Positions 10,303 to 23,029 are shown, counted from the stretch's first letter. The stretch is 64,000 nt of DNA from Rahnella rivi (GCF_019049655.1 NZ_JAFMOX010000056.1:102581-166580), one strand, 5' to 3'. Made by a program: numbers and translations. Notes: a model not told the origin generated them from the sequence alone.

Positions 10303-11091
10303 ATGACGACTCAACGTATGCCCGCACTTTTCTTAGGTCACGGCAGCCCGATGAACGTGCTGGAAGATAATACGTATACCCGTGCCTGGCATGCGCTGGG
10401 CGAATCACTACCGAAACCAAAGGCGATTCTGGCGGTATCTGCACACTGGTTTACCCGTGGAACCGCCGTGACGGCAATGGAAAACCCGCGCACCATTCAC
10501 GATTTTGGTGGTTTTCCGCAGGCGCTGTTCGACAAACGTTATCCTGCTCCGGGCTCACCGGCACTGGCAAAACGCGTCCAGGAATTGCTCAGCCCGATAC
10601 ATGTTCTGTCTGATACCAGTGAATGGGGCTTCGACCACGGAACCTGGGGTGTGTTGATCAAGATGTATCCGCAGGCCGATATTCCGGTGATCCAGTTGAG
10701 TATCGACGGAACCCAACCGCCGGAATATCACTATGAGCTGGGTAAAAAACTTGCGGTTCTGCGTGACGAAGGGGTGATGATCGTCGCCAGCGGAAACGTG
10801 GTCCATAACCTGCGCATGGTGAAATGGGACGGAAAGGGCGAGCCTTATCCGTGGGCGATTTCTTTCGAGAACTTTGTGAAAGATAATCTGAGCTGGAAGG
10901 GTGAGGCGAAGGATCATCCTCTGGTGAACTTTATGGATCATGAAGGGGGGGCGTTATCGAATCCGTCACCGGATCACTATTTGCCATTGTTATATATTTT
11001 AGGGGCATGGAACGGTGAAGAGCCGATCACGCAGCCAACCGACGGGATCGTCATGGGATCGTTGTCGATGTTGTCCGTTCAGGCAGGTTAA
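10303..11091 (+). CDS. ygiD: 4,5-DOPA dioxygenase extradiol (YgiD)
   Basis: 262 residues, cytoplasmic, LigB-family extradiol ring-cleaving dioxygenase. E. coli YgiD opens L-DOPA between carbons 4 and 5. The metal-site histidines lie in FLGHGSPMN (about 9-17), SAHWFTRG (about 47-54) and the GFDHGTWG / NVVHNLR segments. Two adjacent ATGs exist at 10300 and 10303. AAGGA at 10291-10295 gives 7-base spacing only for 10303, and that start also gives the 262-residue length of the E. coli protein. Flanked by terminators, so likely monocistronic. The physiological substrate is not established. Confidence 0.92.
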   Translation: MTTQRMPALFLGHGSPMNVLEDNTYTRAWHALGESLPKPKAILAVSAHWFTRGTAVTAMENPRTIHDFGGFPQALFDKRYPAPGSPALAKRVQELLSPIHVLSDTSEWGFDHGTWGVLIKMYPQADIPVIQLSIDGTQPPEYHYELGKKLAVLRDEGVMIVASGNVVHNLRMVKWDGKGEPYPWAISFENFVKDNLSWKGEAKDHPLVNFMDHEGGALSNPSPDHYLPLLYILGAWNGEEPITQPTDGIVMGSLSMLSVQAG

Positions 11092-11101
11092 TTCGGTGAA
11101 T

Positions 11102-11145
11102 AAAAGGGATAATGAAAGATCACATTATCCCTTTTTAGTTTTTTT
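11102..11145. terminator. Bidirectional terminator between ygiD and ygiC
   Basis: A 13-bp stem (11102-11114 with 11123-11135) is flanked by A and T runs, giving a U tract in both directions between convergent genes. It abuts the ygiC stop. Confidence 0.9.
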
Positions 11146-12304
11146 ATCCGACGATGGTATGCGGATAGAAACGTGACAGATCCTGTGTGATCAGCGCTTT
11201 ATCTTCACGGATGCCGATCCCGCAAGGCTGATCGTTAACCAGCCAGCTGCCGATCAATGTGTAACTGCCTTCAAACACCGGCAGCGGGTGGAACTGCTGC
11301 ACAATCATCCCTTCCGCGCCATACGGCCCCTCGACACGGGCCACTTCCTGACCTTTCTCGATGACCTTGATATTAGCCCCTTCGCGTGAAAACAGCGGTT
11401 TCACCACGTAGTGATCCAGTTCAGGATGCGGGTCTTCGGCAAAATACGCCGGTAACAGATTCGGGTGATCCGGGAACATTTCCCACAGCAACGGCAGTAA
11501 TGCTTTGTTGGAAAGAATGGCTTTCCAGGCGGGTTCCAGCCAGCGTACACCGGCATCTTCCAGCTTGGTGGCGAAGATCTCGCGGAACATAAATTCCCAC
11601 GGATAAAGCTTAAACAGATTGGAAATTACCTGATCCTGCGGATCGGTAAATTGCCCGCGCTCGCCCAGGCCGATCTCTTCGATATACAGAAACTCGCTCG
11701 CCAGTTCCGCTTCCAGCGCACAATCCTGCAGATATTGCACCGTGCCGCGATCTTCTTCCGTTTCCTGACAGCAGGCAATGTGTAAGAGTGAGAAACCATG
11801 CTGATTTTTCAGCTCGGCAAACCGTGCGATCAGTTTTTCCTGCAGACTGTTGTACTGATCCGCGTCCTGCGGCAAATTGCCTGCCGCGATCTGATCTTCA
11901 AGCCAAAGCCACTGAAAGAACGCTGCCTCATACAAGGACGTTGGCGTATCGGCGTTATTTTCCAGGAGCTTAGGCGGATTGATGCCGTCATAGGCCAGAT
12001 CCAGACGCGAATACAGCGAAGGCTGATGGGTCCGCCAGGAATGGCGAACAAATTCCCAGACGTGTTTTGGGATCTGAAACTTCGCCATCAGCGCATCGTC
12101 GCCCACCACGCGTTCGACCACCTTCAAACACATCTGATGAATGTCAGCGGTGGCATCTTCAATCTCTTCGATTTGCGCCAGCGTGAACTGATAATAGGCA
12201 TCTTCACACCAGTAAGGTTCGCCATACATGGTGTGAAAATTGAAGCCAAACTCGGTGGCTTTTTCGCGCCAGTCCGGGCGCTCGGTAACAGGTAAACGTT
12301 TCAT
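11144..12304 (-). CDS. ygiC: YgiC, glutathionylspermidine synthase-like ATP-grasp protein
   Basis: 386 residues, same length as E. coli YgiC. It belongs to the ATP-grasp amide ligase family related to the synthetase half of glutathionylspermidine synthetase, but the family member in E. coli has no proven peptide-spermidine product. Conserved stretches include YCWED-type YWCEDAYY (about 31-38), [15 protein letters not shown] (about 113-127) and [13 protein letters not shown] (about 299-311), which carries the ATP-binding lysine and glutamate. It starts 7 bases after ygiB and is surely co-transcribed with it. Confidence 0.92.
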   Translation of the reverse strand: MKRLPVTERPDWREKATEFGFNFHTMYGEPYWCEDAYYQFTLAQIEEIEDATADIHQMCLKVVERVVGDDALMAKFQIPKHVWEFVRHSWRTHQPSLYSRLDLAYDGINPPKLLENNADTPTSLYEAAFFQWLWLEDQIAAGNLPQDADQYNSLQEKLIARFAELKNQHGFSLLHIACCQETEEDRGTVQYLQDCALEAELASEFLYIEEIGLGERGQFTDPQDQVISNLFKLYPWEFMFREIFATKLEDAGVRWLEPAWKAILSNKALLPLLWEMFPDHPNLLPAYFAEDPHPELDHYVVKPLFSREGANIKVIEKGQEVARVEGPYGAEGMIVQQFHPLPVFEGSYTLIGSWLVNDQPCGIGIREDKALITQDLSRFYPHTIVG

Positions 12305-12311
12305 CTATGCC

Positions 12312-12980
12312 TTAGCCACCCATGCTGCGCCCAGCGCTGCGCGGAGCGGCGGTTGAGCTACGTTGCATCGATGTCTGTTTTGCTACGCTTTCACCAAAAC
12401 CGCCACGGGTGATGGTTTTAGTCACGGCTGGTTTCGGCGCCATCGCGGTTTTAGGCACGTTCATGGTTCGGCCACCGGCCGTTGCAGGACCGTAGTTTTT
12501 ACCGGTTGCATCAACGAATTTGCCGTTCGCCGGGCTTGCCGGATTTTTAGAACTGAAGAGTGGCTGCTGTGCATACGCGCCGCCACTCATCATACGGCCC
12601 ATCATGTAGCCAGCCATCAGTGGCATCCACATGCTGCCACTGCTCTGGCCTTCGGCGGAAGCCACACCGGCCTGAGCCGGCGTTTGTGTGCACTGACCTT
12701 CGCCGAATTCGGCAATACAGTCTTCGCGGCTGGCGTATTTCGGGGCGGTTTTTTCGGCGTCTTTTTTCGCGGCATCATAAGCTGCGACACACTGCGCGCT
12801 GCCGGACGGATTCGCTTTAGAGCAGTCATCCGCGTTCTGATACAAAGAAACCGTTTCGTCGGTTTTTTCACAGCCAGACAGCATAAATACGGCGCTGACC
12901 GCCAGTGCGACAGGCGTCATTCGAGAGCTGCGCCAGGATTTTCGGAAGGTTGCCAGGTTGACGTGTTGTGTCCGTTTCAT
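12312..12980 (-). CDS. ygiB: YgiB, DUF1190 probable lipoprotein
   Basis: 222 residues (E. coli 223). The N-terminus is basic, then a hydrophobic segment ends in a lipobox-like LSGC at about 36-39, suggesting a lipid-anchored envelope protein. The rest is low-complexity: Ala/Gly/Ser rich, a Met-Gly segment ([15 protein letters not shown]), and a basic Ser-rich C-terminus. The start MKRTQHVN at 12980 matches E. coli; a further 31 codons upstream are open but unconserved. Function unknown. Gene order tolC-ygiB-ygiC matches the E. coli tolC-ygiABC unit, which is under stress regulators there. Confidence 0.88.
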   Translation of the reverse strand: MKRTQHVNLATFRKSWRSSRMTPVALAVSAVFMLSGCEKTDETVSLYQNADDCSKANPSGSAQCVAAYDAAKKDAEKTAPKYASREDCIAEFGEGQCTQTPAQAGVASAEGQSSGSMWMPLMAGYMMGRMMSGGAYAQQPLFSSKNPASPANGKFVDATGKNYGPATAGGRTMNVPKTAMAPKPAVTKTITRGGFGESVAKQTSMQRSSTAAPRSAGRSMGG

Positions 12981-13109
12981 CGTTCTTATCCCATTCACAG
13001 GGCTTTTTCGCCCTTTCCCAGTAGGGTTTAAGGATAGGGGAAAGCGGGTTATTGTTAAAGCAGCGAAAGCCAATTGTTACCAGACTTTACAGAGGGACGT
13101 GACGGAGAC

Positions 13110-13135
13110 AAAAAAAAGCAGCCTTTTCAGGCTGC
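13110..13135 (-). terminator. Terminator after tolC
   Basis: On the minus strand GCAGCC/GGCTGC forms a stem with a six-base loop and is followed by eight Ts. It lies 39 bases after the tolC stop and before ygiB, so ygiBC transcription depends on read-through or a local promoter. Confidence 0.88.
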
Positions 13136-13174
13136 CTCAGGGGATTTCGCTCTACAAAACGGTGTCATTCAGAC

Positions 13175-14668
13175 TCAGTTTTGGAAAGGATTTCTGCTTT
13201 TCTGCGCAACTGGCGCTGTGGTGGTTGCGCTGGCTCTTTCAGTGCGCGGTGCAGTTGCCTGCGTGCCGTCACTGTTATAGCCGTCAGCCGCCGCATCCTG
13301 ATTTGGCGTTTCAGGCGCAACCTGATCCGGCGCCGTAGGTACCGGTTTACCCAGCGCACCATTAAGTGCCAGCAGGTCACTTTCGTTCAGTGTACCCAGC
13401 GCTGACTTGATGTTCAGCTGGTTAATCAGATAGGTATAACGCGCGCTGGAAAGCTGTTGCTTGGCGTTGTACAGCGTGGTGGTGGCATCGAGCACATCAA
13501 CGATAGTTCGGGTACCGACCTGGTAACCGGCTTCCATTGCATCTAAAGAACTCTGAGCAGAAACAACGGCTTGTTTATAAGCGTTGATGCTGCTGATAGA
13601 GGCAGAGATGTTGTTGAAGGAGGAACGAACGGTTTGAACCACGCTGCGGTGTGCGCTTTCAAGCTGTTCGCTTGCACCCACGAAGTTGTACTGAGCCTGT
13701 TTCACCTGAGACGTGACAGAACCGCCGCTGTACAGAGGCAGAGAGAAGCTTAGGCCAATTTTATTCTGGCCAGCATCGGCATCCTGATAGCTTGAAGCGC
13801 CACCGGTTTTGTCGCCGTTGTATTTGGTGTTGCTGATGCCGGTAGAGGCAGTCAGATCTACCGTTGGCATATGACCGGTTTCAGCATAACGGATTTGCTC
13901 GCGAGCCAGATCTTGTGACAGACGTGCTGACAGCAAGCTCAGGTTACGGCTTTCGGCTTCTTTCAACAGCGTGGCGACCGGTTGCGGGCGCGTGGTGTTG
14001 AAATTGTCAACGTTGAGAGAAGACAGTTGCGGATAATAAGTCCCGGTCACCTGACGCAGGGATTCCAGCGCATTATCCAGGTTGTTGCGTGCGGTAACTT
14101 CATTCGCCAGCACGGTGTCGTATTGTGAACGGGCGTTCTGCACGTCAGTGATGGCAACCAGACCCACGTTAAAACGCTGAGTGGTTTGATCTAACTGACG
14201 GTAAATAGCCTGTTTCTGCGCTTCGGTATAAGAGAGTGAATCGATCGCACTCAATACATTAAAATAGGCCGTCGCAGAATTAAGGATCAAAGATTGTTGA
14301 TCCGTCTGATAAGACACATCCTGAATACCGGCACTTTTTTCCTGCAACGTTAGGGCGCGCCATTTTGACATATCAAAAAGGGTCTGCGTTAATTGCAGGC
14401 TGGCGCTGCCAACATTGCTGTTTACGCCATTCGCATCGCGGTAACCATTGGTATAACCATAATCCGCACCCAAACCGAGTTGCGGTAATAAAGGACTGCG
14501 GCTTTCGTTAATTTTTTCGAATGCGGCATCCCGGTCAGCAGCTGATTTACGCAGGTCGGGGTTACTCGTCCTGGCCTGCTGATAGACCTGCATCAGGTTT
14601 TCGGCCTGGCTTATCGTACTAAAGCCGCCCAGGCTGAGTCCGATGAGAAGGGGGAGCAGTTTCTTCAT
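13175..14668 (-). CDS. tolC: Outer-membrane efflux channel TolC
   Basis: 497 residues including a 22-residue signal peptide ending SQA. TolC forms the trimeric outer-membrane beta barrel and periplasmic alpha tunnel used by AcrAB-type pumps and type I secretion. The two internal repeats of the OEP family are visible (LNVGLVAITDVQNARSQYD-like and its partner GYQVGTRTIVDVLDATTTLY). Two start codons are possible: ATG at 14674 sits one base from AAGGA, while ATG at 14668 has 6-base spacing, so 14668 is chosen. The C-terminal 60 residues are polar and divergent, as usual. Shares a 233-bp promoter region with nudF. Confidence 0.97.
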   Translation of the reverse strand: MKKLLPLLIGLSLGGFSTISQAENLMQVYQQARTSNPDLRKSAADRDAAFEKINESRSPLLPQLGLGADYGYTNGYRDANGVNSNVGSASLQLTQTLFDMSKWRALTLQEKSAGIQDVSYQTDQQSLILNSATAYFNVLSAIDSLSYTEAQKQAIYRQLDQTTQRFNVGLVAITDVQNARSQYDTVLANEVTARNNLDNALESLRQVTGTYYPQLSSLNVDNFNTTRPQPVATLLKEAESRNLSLLSARLSQDLAREQIRYAETGHMPTVDLTASTGISNTKYNGDKTGGASSYQDADAGQNKIGLSFSLPLYSGGSVTSQVKQAQYNFVGASEQLESAHRSVVQTVRSSFNNISASISSINAYKQAVVSAQSSLDAMEAGYQVGTRTIVDVLDATTTLYNAKQQLSSARYTYLINQLNIKSALGTLNESDLLALNGALGKPVPTAPDQVAPETPNQDAAADGYNSDGTQATAPRTERASATTTAPVAQKSRNPFQN

Positions 14669-14901
14669 TTGCATTCCTTGTTGTGCAGCAATGTTGTTAT
14701 GTATGGTGACGCAGTCAAATAATCGAATAGACGCGGATTCTAGCAGAGACAGGCTAGCGGGTAGGTTGGCTTAACGTGCCTTACCCGCGGAATGAGCCTA
14801 AATCTATCACAAACAACCTTGATTATTATTAACGCATTTTCATCAAATTGACCTCAAAAGGCGATAAATTACCTTTATGAGGCATTAAAGGAGAACGCTC
14901 C

Positions 14902-15537
14902 ATGTCTTCATTTAAAAGTTCACCGGTAAGTTTCGGCAAAGATGATGTAGAAATTATTGCACGTGAGCCACGATATAAAGGTTTTTTTTCTATTATTGCA
15001 TATCGGTTTCGCCATCGTTTGTTTAATGGCGAGATGAGTGGCGAGGTTGTACGTGAGGTTTTTGAACGCGGGCATGCCGCGGTGTTATTACCTTATGATC
15101 CGTCACGCGATGAGGTGGTGTTGATCGAGCAGATCCGCATACCATGTATTGATTCCAGTGATACACCATGGCTTCTGGAGATGGTCGCCGGTATCATTGA
15201 AGAGGGCGAAACGGTAGAAGAAGTCGCCCGCCGTGAAGCGCTGGAAGAAGCGAACATCGTGGTGAAGCGTTGCAAACCGGTGCTGAATTATTTAGCCAGC
15301 CCCGGCGGTACCAGCGAACGTCTTTCCATTATGGTCGGTGAAGTCGACGCCACAACGGCAGAAGGAATTCACGGTCTGGAAGCAGAGAATGAAGACATCC
15401 GGGTACACGTCGTCAGCCGCGAGCAGGCTTACCGCTGGGTGGAAGAAGGAGCGATAGACAATGCGGCATCAGTGATTGCTCTGCAATGGCTGCAACTGCA
15501 CTATGAATCCCTGAGAAAAGAGTGGGCCAACGAATGA
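14902..15537 (+). CDS. nudF: ADP-ribose pyrophosphatase NudF
   Basis: 211 residues (E. coli 209). A Nudix hydrolase that splits ADP-ribose to AMP and ribose 5-phosphate. AAAGGAG precedes the ATG at 14902. The Nudix box runs from G97 to about I119: G97, E103, R111-E112, E115-E116 are all present, but the usual glycine near the end is N118 (EEAN where E. coli has EEAG). Flanking sequence including [21 protein letters not shown] is highly conserved, so the fold is intact. First gene of the nudF-yqiB-cpdA-yqiA-parE run; its stop overlaps the yqiB start (ATGA). Confidence 0.95.
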   Translation: MSSFKSSPVSFGKDDVEIIAREPRYKGFFSIIAYRFRHRLFNGEMSGEVVREVFERGHAAVLLPYDPSRDEVVLIEQIRIPCIDSSDTPWLLEMVAGIIEEGETVEEVARREALEEANIVVKRCKPVLNYLASPGGTSERLSIMVGEVDATTAEGIHGLEAENEDIRVHVVSREQAYRWVEEGAIDNAASVIALQWLQLHYESLRKEWANE

Positions 15538-15959
15538 TTAAGCGCTATACCCCTGATTTCCCTGAAATGATGAGATTGTGTGAAACCAATTTCGCACAAT
15601 TGCGACGTTTAATGCCGCGCACCGATGAGCCCGGCGAAACAGTGACATATCAGGTAAGTAGCGCCAAGTATCGTCTGACGATCCTCGAATCGACACGCTA
15701 TACGTCTCTGGTGGAGATAAAACAAACGGCACCTGCGGTCAGTTACTGGAGTCTGCCGTCGCTGACGGTTCGGCTTTATCATGATGCGATGGTGGCTGAA
15801 GTGTGTGCAAGTCAGCAGATTTTCCGCTTCAAAGCACGTTATGATTATCCTAATAAAAAGTTGCATCAGCGTGATGAAAAGCATCAAATTAACCAGTTTC
15901 TTGCGGACTGGCTGCGTTATTGCCTTGCGCACGGAGCGATGGCAATTCCGGTTTGTTAG
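15534..15959 (+). CDS. yqiB: YqiB, DUF1249 protein
   Basis: 141 residues (E. coli 140), cytoplasmic, no known activity. Highly conserved stretches are [15 protein letters not shown] at the N-terminus and [20 protein letters not shown] near 105-124. The ATG at 15534 overlaps the nudF stop by one base (ATGA), implying translational coupling. Position between nudF and cpdA is fixed across enterobacteria, which suggests a housekeeping link to nucleotide metabolism but proves none. Confidence 0.92.
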   Translation: MIKRYTPDFPEMMRLCETNFAQLRRLMPRTDEPGETVTYQVSSAKYRLTILESTRYTSLVEIKQTAPAVSYWSLPSLTVRLYHDAMVAEVCASQQIFRFKARYDYPNKKLHQRDEKHQINQFLADWLRYCLAHGAMAIPVC

Positions 15960-15986
15960 ACAGACTTCAATAACAAGGGAAACGAT

Positions 15987-16817
15987 TTGGAAAGCCTGTT
16001 TAAACTGCCTTTGGTAAATGGGGCCAAAGTCAGAGTTCTACAGATTACAGATACCCATCTTTTTGCCGGTGAAGATGAAACGTTGTTGGGCGTGAATACG
16101 TTTAACAGCTATCGCGCGGTGCTGGACGCTATAAAGGCGCAGCAGCGTGAAGTCGATATCATCGCCGCGACGGGGGATTTGGCTCAGGATCAGTCGGTGG
16201 CGGCATACCAGCAGTTTTGCCGTGGCATCAGTGAACTGCCTGCGCCTTGTGTCTGGCTTCCGGGAAACCATGATTTCCAGCCAGCGATGTTTGAAACCCT
16301 GCGCGAAGCCGGGATCATCCCGTCGAAGCACGTGCTGGTTGGCGAACACTGGCAAATCATTCTGCTTGATACTCAGGTATTTGGCGTGCCTCACGGCGAG
16401 CTGAGCGAATATCAGCTGGAGTGGATGGAGCGCTGCCTGCAGGCCTGGCCTGACCGCTACACCCTGCTGATGTTGCATCATCATCCGTTGCCCTCCGGGT
16501 GTACCTGGCTCGATCAGCACAGCCTGCGCAACGCGCACATGCTGGCCAATACGCTGGTGAACTACCCGAAAGTGAATACGCTGCTGTGCGGGCATATTCA
16601 TCAGGAACTGGATCTCGACTGGTATGGCCGTCGCTTGTACGCCACGCCATCAACCTGCGTACAGTTCAAACCTCACTGCACCAATTTTACGATTGATACC
16701 GTTGCACCGGGCTGGCGTTATCTGGATTTGTATCCGGATGGTCGCGTTGAGACGCAGGTATTTCGTCTCGAATCCACAGAGTTTCATCCCGATACGGAAT
16801 CGGACGGCTACGAATGA
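15987..16817 (+). CDS. cpdA: 3',5'-cyclic AMP phosphodiesterase CpdA
   Basis: 276 residues (E. coli 275). A class III cAMP phosphodiesterase that lowers intracellular cAMP and so damps CRP signalling. The calcineurin-like metal motifs are all visible: D-T-H at about 22-24 (ITDTHLF), GDLAQD (about 63-68), GNHDF (about 93-97), HHHPLP (about 163-168) and GHIHQE (about 200-205). The start is TTG at 15987, giving the conserved MESLFKLPL; no better ATG exists. Its last codons overlap yqiA (ATGA), indicating coupled translation. Confidence 0.95.
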   Translation: MESLFKLPLVNGAKVRVLQITDTHLFAGEDETLLGVNTFNSYRAVLDAIKAQQREVDIIAATGDLAQDQSVAAYQQFCRGISELPAPCVWLPGNHDFQPAMFETLREAGIIPSKHVLVGEHWQIILLDTQVFGVPHGELSEYQLEWMERCLQAWPDRYTLLMLHHHPLPSGCTWLDQHSLRNAHMLANTLVNYPKVNTLLCGHIHQELDLDWYGRRLYATPSTCVQFKPHCTNFTIDTVAPGWRYLDLYPDGRVETQVFRLESTEFHPDTESDGYE

Positions 16818-17395
16818 ATACCCTTTTGTATCTGCACGGGTTTAACAGTTCGCCTAATTCCGCCAAAGCCACGTTAATGAAAAACTGGCTGGCGGAAAAT
16901 CATCCGGCCATCGAGATGGTGATCCCCCAGCTTCCGCCGTATCCGTCCGAAGCGGCAGAACAACTGGAAACACTGGTGATTCAACATGCCGGTAAAAAAC
17001 TGGGCATTGTCGGCTCCTCGCTCGGCGGCTATTACGCGACCTGGTTGTCGCAGTGTTTTGCCGTCCCCGCGGTGGTGGTGAACCCGGCGGTGAAGCCTTA
17101 TGAGCTGCTGATCGACTTTCTCGGGCAAAATGAGAACCCCTACACCGGCCAACAATATGTGTTAGAGTCACGCCACGTTTACGATCTGAAAGTGATGCAG
17201 ATCGAACCGCTGGAGTCACCGGATTTACTCTGGTTATTACAGCAAACGGGCGATGAAGTTCTCGATTACCGTCAGGCTGTGGCCTATTACACCACCTGTC
17301 GCCAGACGGTCGAACCCGAGGGAAATCATGCATTTGTCGGCTTTGAACGCTATTTTTCGCCGATTGTCGATTTCCTCGAACTGGCCGCAGACTAA
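16814..17395 (+). CDS. yqiA: Esterase YqiA
   Basis: 193 residues, same length as E. coli YqiA, an alpha/beta-hydrolase with esterase activity on acyl-CoA and short esters. The nucleophile elbow is G67-S-S69-L-G71 (Ser69), with an oxyanion-hole region YLHGFNSSP near the start and a histidine in [10 protein letters not shown] near 177. The start overlaps the cpdA stop by four bases. It lies 115 bases upstream of parE. Natural substrate unknown. Confidence 0.92.
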   Translation: MNTLLYLHGFNSSPNSAKATLMKNWLAENHPAIEMVIPQLPPYPSEAAEQLETLVIQHAGKKLGIVGSSLGGYYATWLSQCFAVPAVVVNPAVKPYELLIDFLGQNENPYTGQQYVLESRHVYDLKVMQIEPLESPDLLWLLQQTGDEVLDYRQAVAYYTTCRQTVEPEGNHAFVGFERYFSPIVDFLELAAD

Positions 17396-17504
17396 TATCG
17401 CAGGGTGACGTTTCCCCCGGATTTTTGGCGTCTGCGCGCTGCCAGTGCTTTCCTCCCGCCCACATACTGTATCGTTAGCCCACAAACCTATGAGCCACGA
17501 ATAA

Positions 17505-19406
<1,902 letters not shown>

Positions 19407-19423
19407 TCCCTCAGCATGTTCCA

Positions 19424-19464
19424 AAAAAAATGCCGGACGCTTTGCAGCTCCGGCATTTTTGTTT
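19424..19464. terminator. Bidirectional terminator between parE and ygiN
   Basis: An 8-bp core stem ATGCCGGA/TCCGGCAT is extended by A and T runs on both sides, with an 11-base loop. It separates convergent genes. Confidence 0.9.
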
Positions 19465-19487
19465 TCTGATCCGCGCAGATCTTACGA

Positions 19488-19793
19488 TTACGCTTTTTCG
19501 ATAATATGGATCACTACATCCAGCACGTCGGCTTTAATGTTTTCGCGGTGTTTGTCCATGTGCGCTGCCTGCTGATGCGCTTCAAGATGCGCCAGGCTTT
19601 CCCAGTCTTCCAGCATGAAAATGGAATCAGGTACGGTTTTACGCCATGGGATCTGGCCGTTGAAATCAATGTAAGGCTCATAGCGATGGCAGCCTTTCTC
19701 TTCGAGAACGCTGGGCAACAGCGCGGTAATCTTTTCCATAACCGACTCACGACGGCCCGGTTTTACTTTGATTTCGGCGATAACAGTGATCAT
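19488..19793 (-). CDS. ygiN: Putative quinol monooxygenase YgiN
   Basis: 101 residues (E. coli 104), a single ABM (antibiotic biosynthesis monooxygenase) ferredoxin-like domain. E. coli YgiN oxidises menadiol to menadione and is thought to form a redox cycle with MdaB. The start MITVIAEIKVKPG at 19793 has GAGG at 5-base spacing. Conserved features are the C-H-R-Y-E-P segment around 35-40 and FMLEDWES at about 59-66. It lies 31 bases after mdaB on the same strand, consistent with an mdaB-ygiN operon. Confidence 0.92.
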   Translation of the reverse strand: MITVIAEIKVKPGRRESVMEKITALLPSVLEEKGCHRYEPYIDFNGQIPWRKTVPDSIFMLEDWESLAHLEAHQQAAHMDKHRENIKADVLDVVIHIIEKA

Positions 19794-19824
19794 AACTACC
19801 TCATTACACGAATGACTTTTTACC

Positions 19825-20412
19825 TTAGGCCTGACCGAACACATTTTCAAGGTGTGCACGATAACGGGCGAAATCACCTTCGACGTCAGGTTGCTTGATC
19901 ACATCGTTACACATGAACGTCGGCAGGGTGTCCAGGCCGATGAACTGGTTGGCTTTATGCTGCGCAAGGTACACGCCGTCAACGCCCACGCCGTGGAAGA
20001 ACTGTTCTTTATCTTCGAACGCTTCCAGCGGTGCGTTCCAGGTGACGGAAAGCATGTAGCATTTGCCCTGTAACAGGCCGCCGGAACCGTATTTTTTCGC
20101 GGCATCAGAACGGGTACGGCCATCGCTGGCGTACAGTTTACCGTGGCCTTCGGTGAAGACTTCATCGATGTATTTTTTCAGCGTCCACGGCATGCCCATC
20201 CACCAGCCCGGTTGCTGATAAATGATGGCGTCGGCCCACAGATAGCTTTCGATTTCGGTTTGCACGTCGTAACCCTCTTCCAGCACAGTGACGCGTACGT
20301 CATGGCCTTTATCGCGAAGAAAGCTGGTGGCGACGTCGGTCAGGCTGTTGTTCAGCGCGCCTTTCGAGTGGGCAAAGGTTTTACCGGCATTGATGATCAG
20401 GATGTTGCTCAT
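19825..20412 (-). CDS. mdaB: NADPH-quinone reductase MdaB
   Basis: 195 residues (E. coli 193). A flavodoxin-fold FAD enzyme that reduces quinones by two electrons, protecting against semiquinone stress. Landmarks are the N-terminal beta strand and phosphate loop (MSNILIINAGKTFAHSKG), the WWMGMPWTLKKYIDEV segment (about 69-84) and the FFHGVGVDGVYL loop (about 140-151). The start at 20412 follows GGAAAACTCC on the minus strand. It is divergent from parC. The neighbouring E. coli qseBC genes are absent here. Confidence 0.94.
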   Translation of the reverse strand: MSNILIINAGKTFAHSKGALNNSLTDVATSFLRDKGHDVRVTVLEEGYDVQTEIESYLWADAIIYQQPGWWMGMPWTLKKYIDEVFTEGHGKLYASDGRTRSDAAKKYGSGGLLQGKCYMLSVTWNAPLEAFEDKEQFFHGVGVDGVYLAQHKANQFIGLDTLPTFMCNDVIKQPDVEGDFARYRAHLENVFGQA

Positions 20413-20735
20413 GGAGTTTTCCTTAAATTGAATTCTGGGCGTCAGGCTGTTACCACACAGTGTACCCAACCCGGTATCGCGAAAAAATGTGATATTGCGC
20501 ACAAGACTATTGACGCAGATGCAATAATTGACCGTTTTAGCTGACAAATGAGCGCGATGCCTGACCGGTAATTGCTTAAAAACAACGCATAAACACAGCA
20601 ACTGTGACAGCAATACGGCAGATGATGTACTATCGCGGACATCATTGCCTCGCGGCGGGTGCCTTTGCGTGCCCGCGCGGCAAGCTTCCTTAATTTCCAA
20701 AACGATAACGCCACGGGTCTGAGGATTAAACATCA
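20413..20735. other. Divergent promoter region mdaB/parC
   Basis: 323 bases without a convincing gene. It must contain promoters for both neighbours. A TTGACG at 20510-20515 has no good -10 partner at 17 bases. A GC-rich partially palindromic stretch lies at about 20648-20685. No operator could be identified with confidence. Confidence 0.5.
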
Positions 20736-23009
20736 ATGAGCGAAATGACTCATGACGGAACAGAGCGTTTAGCACTGCACACGTTTACTGAGAACGCCTA
20801 TCTCAACTATTCCATGTACGTCATCATGGACCGCGCGCTGCCGTTTATCGGTGACGGCCTCAAGCCGGTGCAACGCCGTATTATTTACGCGATGTCCGAG
20901 CTGGGCCTGAGTAATAACGCCAAATTTAAAAAATCCGCCCGTACGGTGGGTGACGTGCTGGGTAAATACCATCCGCACGGCGACAGCGCCTGTTATGAAG
21001 CGATGGTGCTGATGGCTCAGCCGTTCTCCTACCGTTATCCGCTGGTTGACGGGCAGGGTAACTGGGGTGCGCCGGATGACCCGAAATCCTTCGCGGCGAT
21101 GCGTTATACCGAATCACGTCTGTCTAAATATGCAGAAGTGCTGCTGCGTGAGCTGGGTCAGGGTACGGTGGATTATGTCCCGAACTTTGACGGCACCATG
21201 CAGGAGCCGAAAATGCTGCCTGCGCGTCTGCCGAACATTTTGCTGAACGGCACCACCGGCATTGCCGTGGGGATGGCGACGGACATTCCGCCGCACAACA
21301 TTCGGGAAGTGGCGGCCGCGGCAGTGGCGCTGCTGGAAAAACCGGGCAGCTCGCTGGATGACCTGCTGGAATTTGTGCAGGGTCCGGATTTCCCGACCGA
21401 AGCCGAAATCATTACGCCGCGCAGCGAAATCCGCAAAATGTACGAATCGGGCAAAGGCTCGGTGCGCATGCGTGCGGTCTGGCATAAAGAAGACGGCAGT
21501 GCGGTGATCACCGCGTTGCCGCATCAGGTGTCTGGCGCGAAAGTGCTGGAGCAAATCGCCAGCCAGATGCGGGCTAAAAAACTGCCGATGGTCGAAGATC
21601 TTCGTGACGAATCCGATCACGAAAACCCGACCCGCCTGGTGGTGGTGCCGCGTTCCAACCGTATCGATCTCGATCAGGTCATGAATCACCTGTTCGCCAC
21701 CACCGATCTGGAACGCAGTTACCGCATTAACATGAATATGATCGGTCTGGATCATCGTCCGCAAGTGAAAGGACTGGTGGAAATTCTGACCGAATGGCTG
21801 GCCTACCGCCGTGATACCGTGCGCCGCCGCCTGAACTTCCGTCTGGATAAGGTGCTTAAGCGCCTGCATATCCTTGAAGGTTTACTGACGGCGTTCCTGA
21901 ATATTGATGAAGTTATTCACATCATCCGTACCGAAGACGAACCCAAACCGGTGTTGATGCAGCGTTTCGAACTGTCAGATACGCAGGCTGAAGCCATCCT
22001 TGAGCTGAAATTACGCCACCTGGCAAAACTCGAAGAAACCAAAATTCGGGGTGAGCAGGACGAGCTGGCGAAAGAACGCGATCAGCTGCAGGCGCTTCTG
22101 GGCTCTGAACGCAAACTCAGCACGCTGATCCGCAAAGAAATTCAGGCTGATGCCGAATCCTTTGGTGATGAACGCCGCTCACCAATAACGGAACGCGAAG
22201 AAGCTAAAGCGATGAGCGAGCACGACATCCTGCCGTCAGAGCCGGTGACTATCGTCTTGTCTGAATCGGGTTGGGTACGCAGCGCCAAAGGCCACGACAT
22301 TGACGCCGCCGGGCTGAGCTACAAAGCCGGTGACAGCTTCCGCGCTGCCGCCAGAGGCAAGACCAATCAGCCGGTGGTGTTTATCGACTCCACCGGGCGC
22401 AGCTATGCACTCGATCCAATGACGCTGCCTTCCGCTCGAGGGCAGGGTGAGCCGCTGACCGGGAAGCTGACACCGCCGCCGGGCGCCACCATCGAACACG
22501 TTCTGATGGCGCAAGACGATCAGAAACTGCTGATGGCCTCCGATGCGGGCTACGGCTTCGTCTGTACTTTCAACGATTTAGTGGCGCGTAACCGTGCCGG
22601 TAAAGCGATGATTACTCTGCCGGACAACGCCAAAGCCTTTGCGCCAATCGAACTCAATGGCGCCGACGACATGCTGCTGTCCGTGACGGCGGCGGGGCGC
22701 ATGCTGTTATTCCCGGTGGCTGATTTGCCGCAGTTGTCGAAGGGCAAGGGTAACAAAATTGTTTCAATCCCATCGGCGCAGGCCGCTTCCGGCGAAGACA
22801 AACTCGCCTGGTTGCTGGTGTTGCCACCGCAGACGTCGATCACGTTGCACGTCGGAAAACGCAAACTGGTGCTGCGTCCTGAAGATTTGCAGAAATTCCG
22901 CGCTGAACGCGGGCGCAAGGGAACCCTTCTGCCACGTGGCCTGCAACGAATCGATCGCGTCGAAGTGGATGCGCCGGTTCGCAGCAAAGGTGGCGACAGC
23001 GAAGAATAA
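20736..23009 (+). CDS. parC: DNA topoisomerase IV subunit A
   Basis: 757 residues (E. coli 752; the extra residues lie at positions 5-8). The subunit breaks and rejoins DNA through Tyr124 in AAMRYTESR. The quinolone-determining region reads [12 protein letters not shown] with Ser84 and Glu88 (E. coli Ser80 and Glu84), so no target-site quinolone resistance change is seen. The winged-helix/tower domain is followed by a C-terminal beta-pinwheel (about 495-740) with repeats such as SAKGHDID and LPSARGQGE. It ends with the conserved acidic SKGGDSEE tail. Confidence 0.98.
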   Translation: MSEMTHDGTERLALHTFTENAYLNYSMYVIMDRALPFIGDGLKPVQRRIIYAMSELGLSNNAKFKKSARTVGDVLGKYHPHGDSACYEAMVLMAQPFSYRYPLVDGQGNWGAPDDPKSFAAMRYTESRLSKYAEVLLRELGQGTVDYVPNFDGTMQEPKMLPARLPNILLNGTTGIAVGMATDIPPHNIREVAAAAVALLEKPGSSLDDLLEFVQGPDFPTEAEIITPRSEIRKMYESGKGSVRMRAVWHKEDGSAVITALPHQVSGAKVLEQIASQMRAKKLPMVEDLRDESDHENPTRLVVVPRSNRIDLDQVMNHLFATTDLERSYRINMNMIGLDHRPQVKGLVEILTEWLAYRRDTVRRRLNFRLDKVLKRLHILEGLLTAFLNIDEVIHIIRTEDEPKPVLMQRFELSDTQAEAILELKLRHLAKLEETKIRGEQDELAKERDQLQALLGSERKLSTLIRKEIQADAESFGDERRSPITEREEAKAMSEHDILPSEPVTIVLSESGWVRSAKGHDIDAAGLSYKAGDSFRAAARGKTNQPVVFIDSTGRSYALDPMTLPSARGQGEPLTGKLTPPPGATIEHVLMAQDDQKLLMASDAGYGFVCTFNDLVARNRAGKAMITLPDNAKAFAPIELNGADDMLLSVTAAGRMLLFPVADLPQLSKGKGNKIVSIPSAQAASGEDKLAWLLVLPPQTSITLHVGKRKLVLRPEDLQKFRAERGRKGTLLPRGLQRIDRVEVDAPVRSKGGDSEE

Positions 23010-23029
23010 CGCGCGGGCTTCATGGCACT

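Noticed and set aside
20736..23009. Quinolone-resistance mutation in parC
   Set aside because: Ser84 and Glu88 (E. coli Ser80, Glu84) are the wild-type residues.
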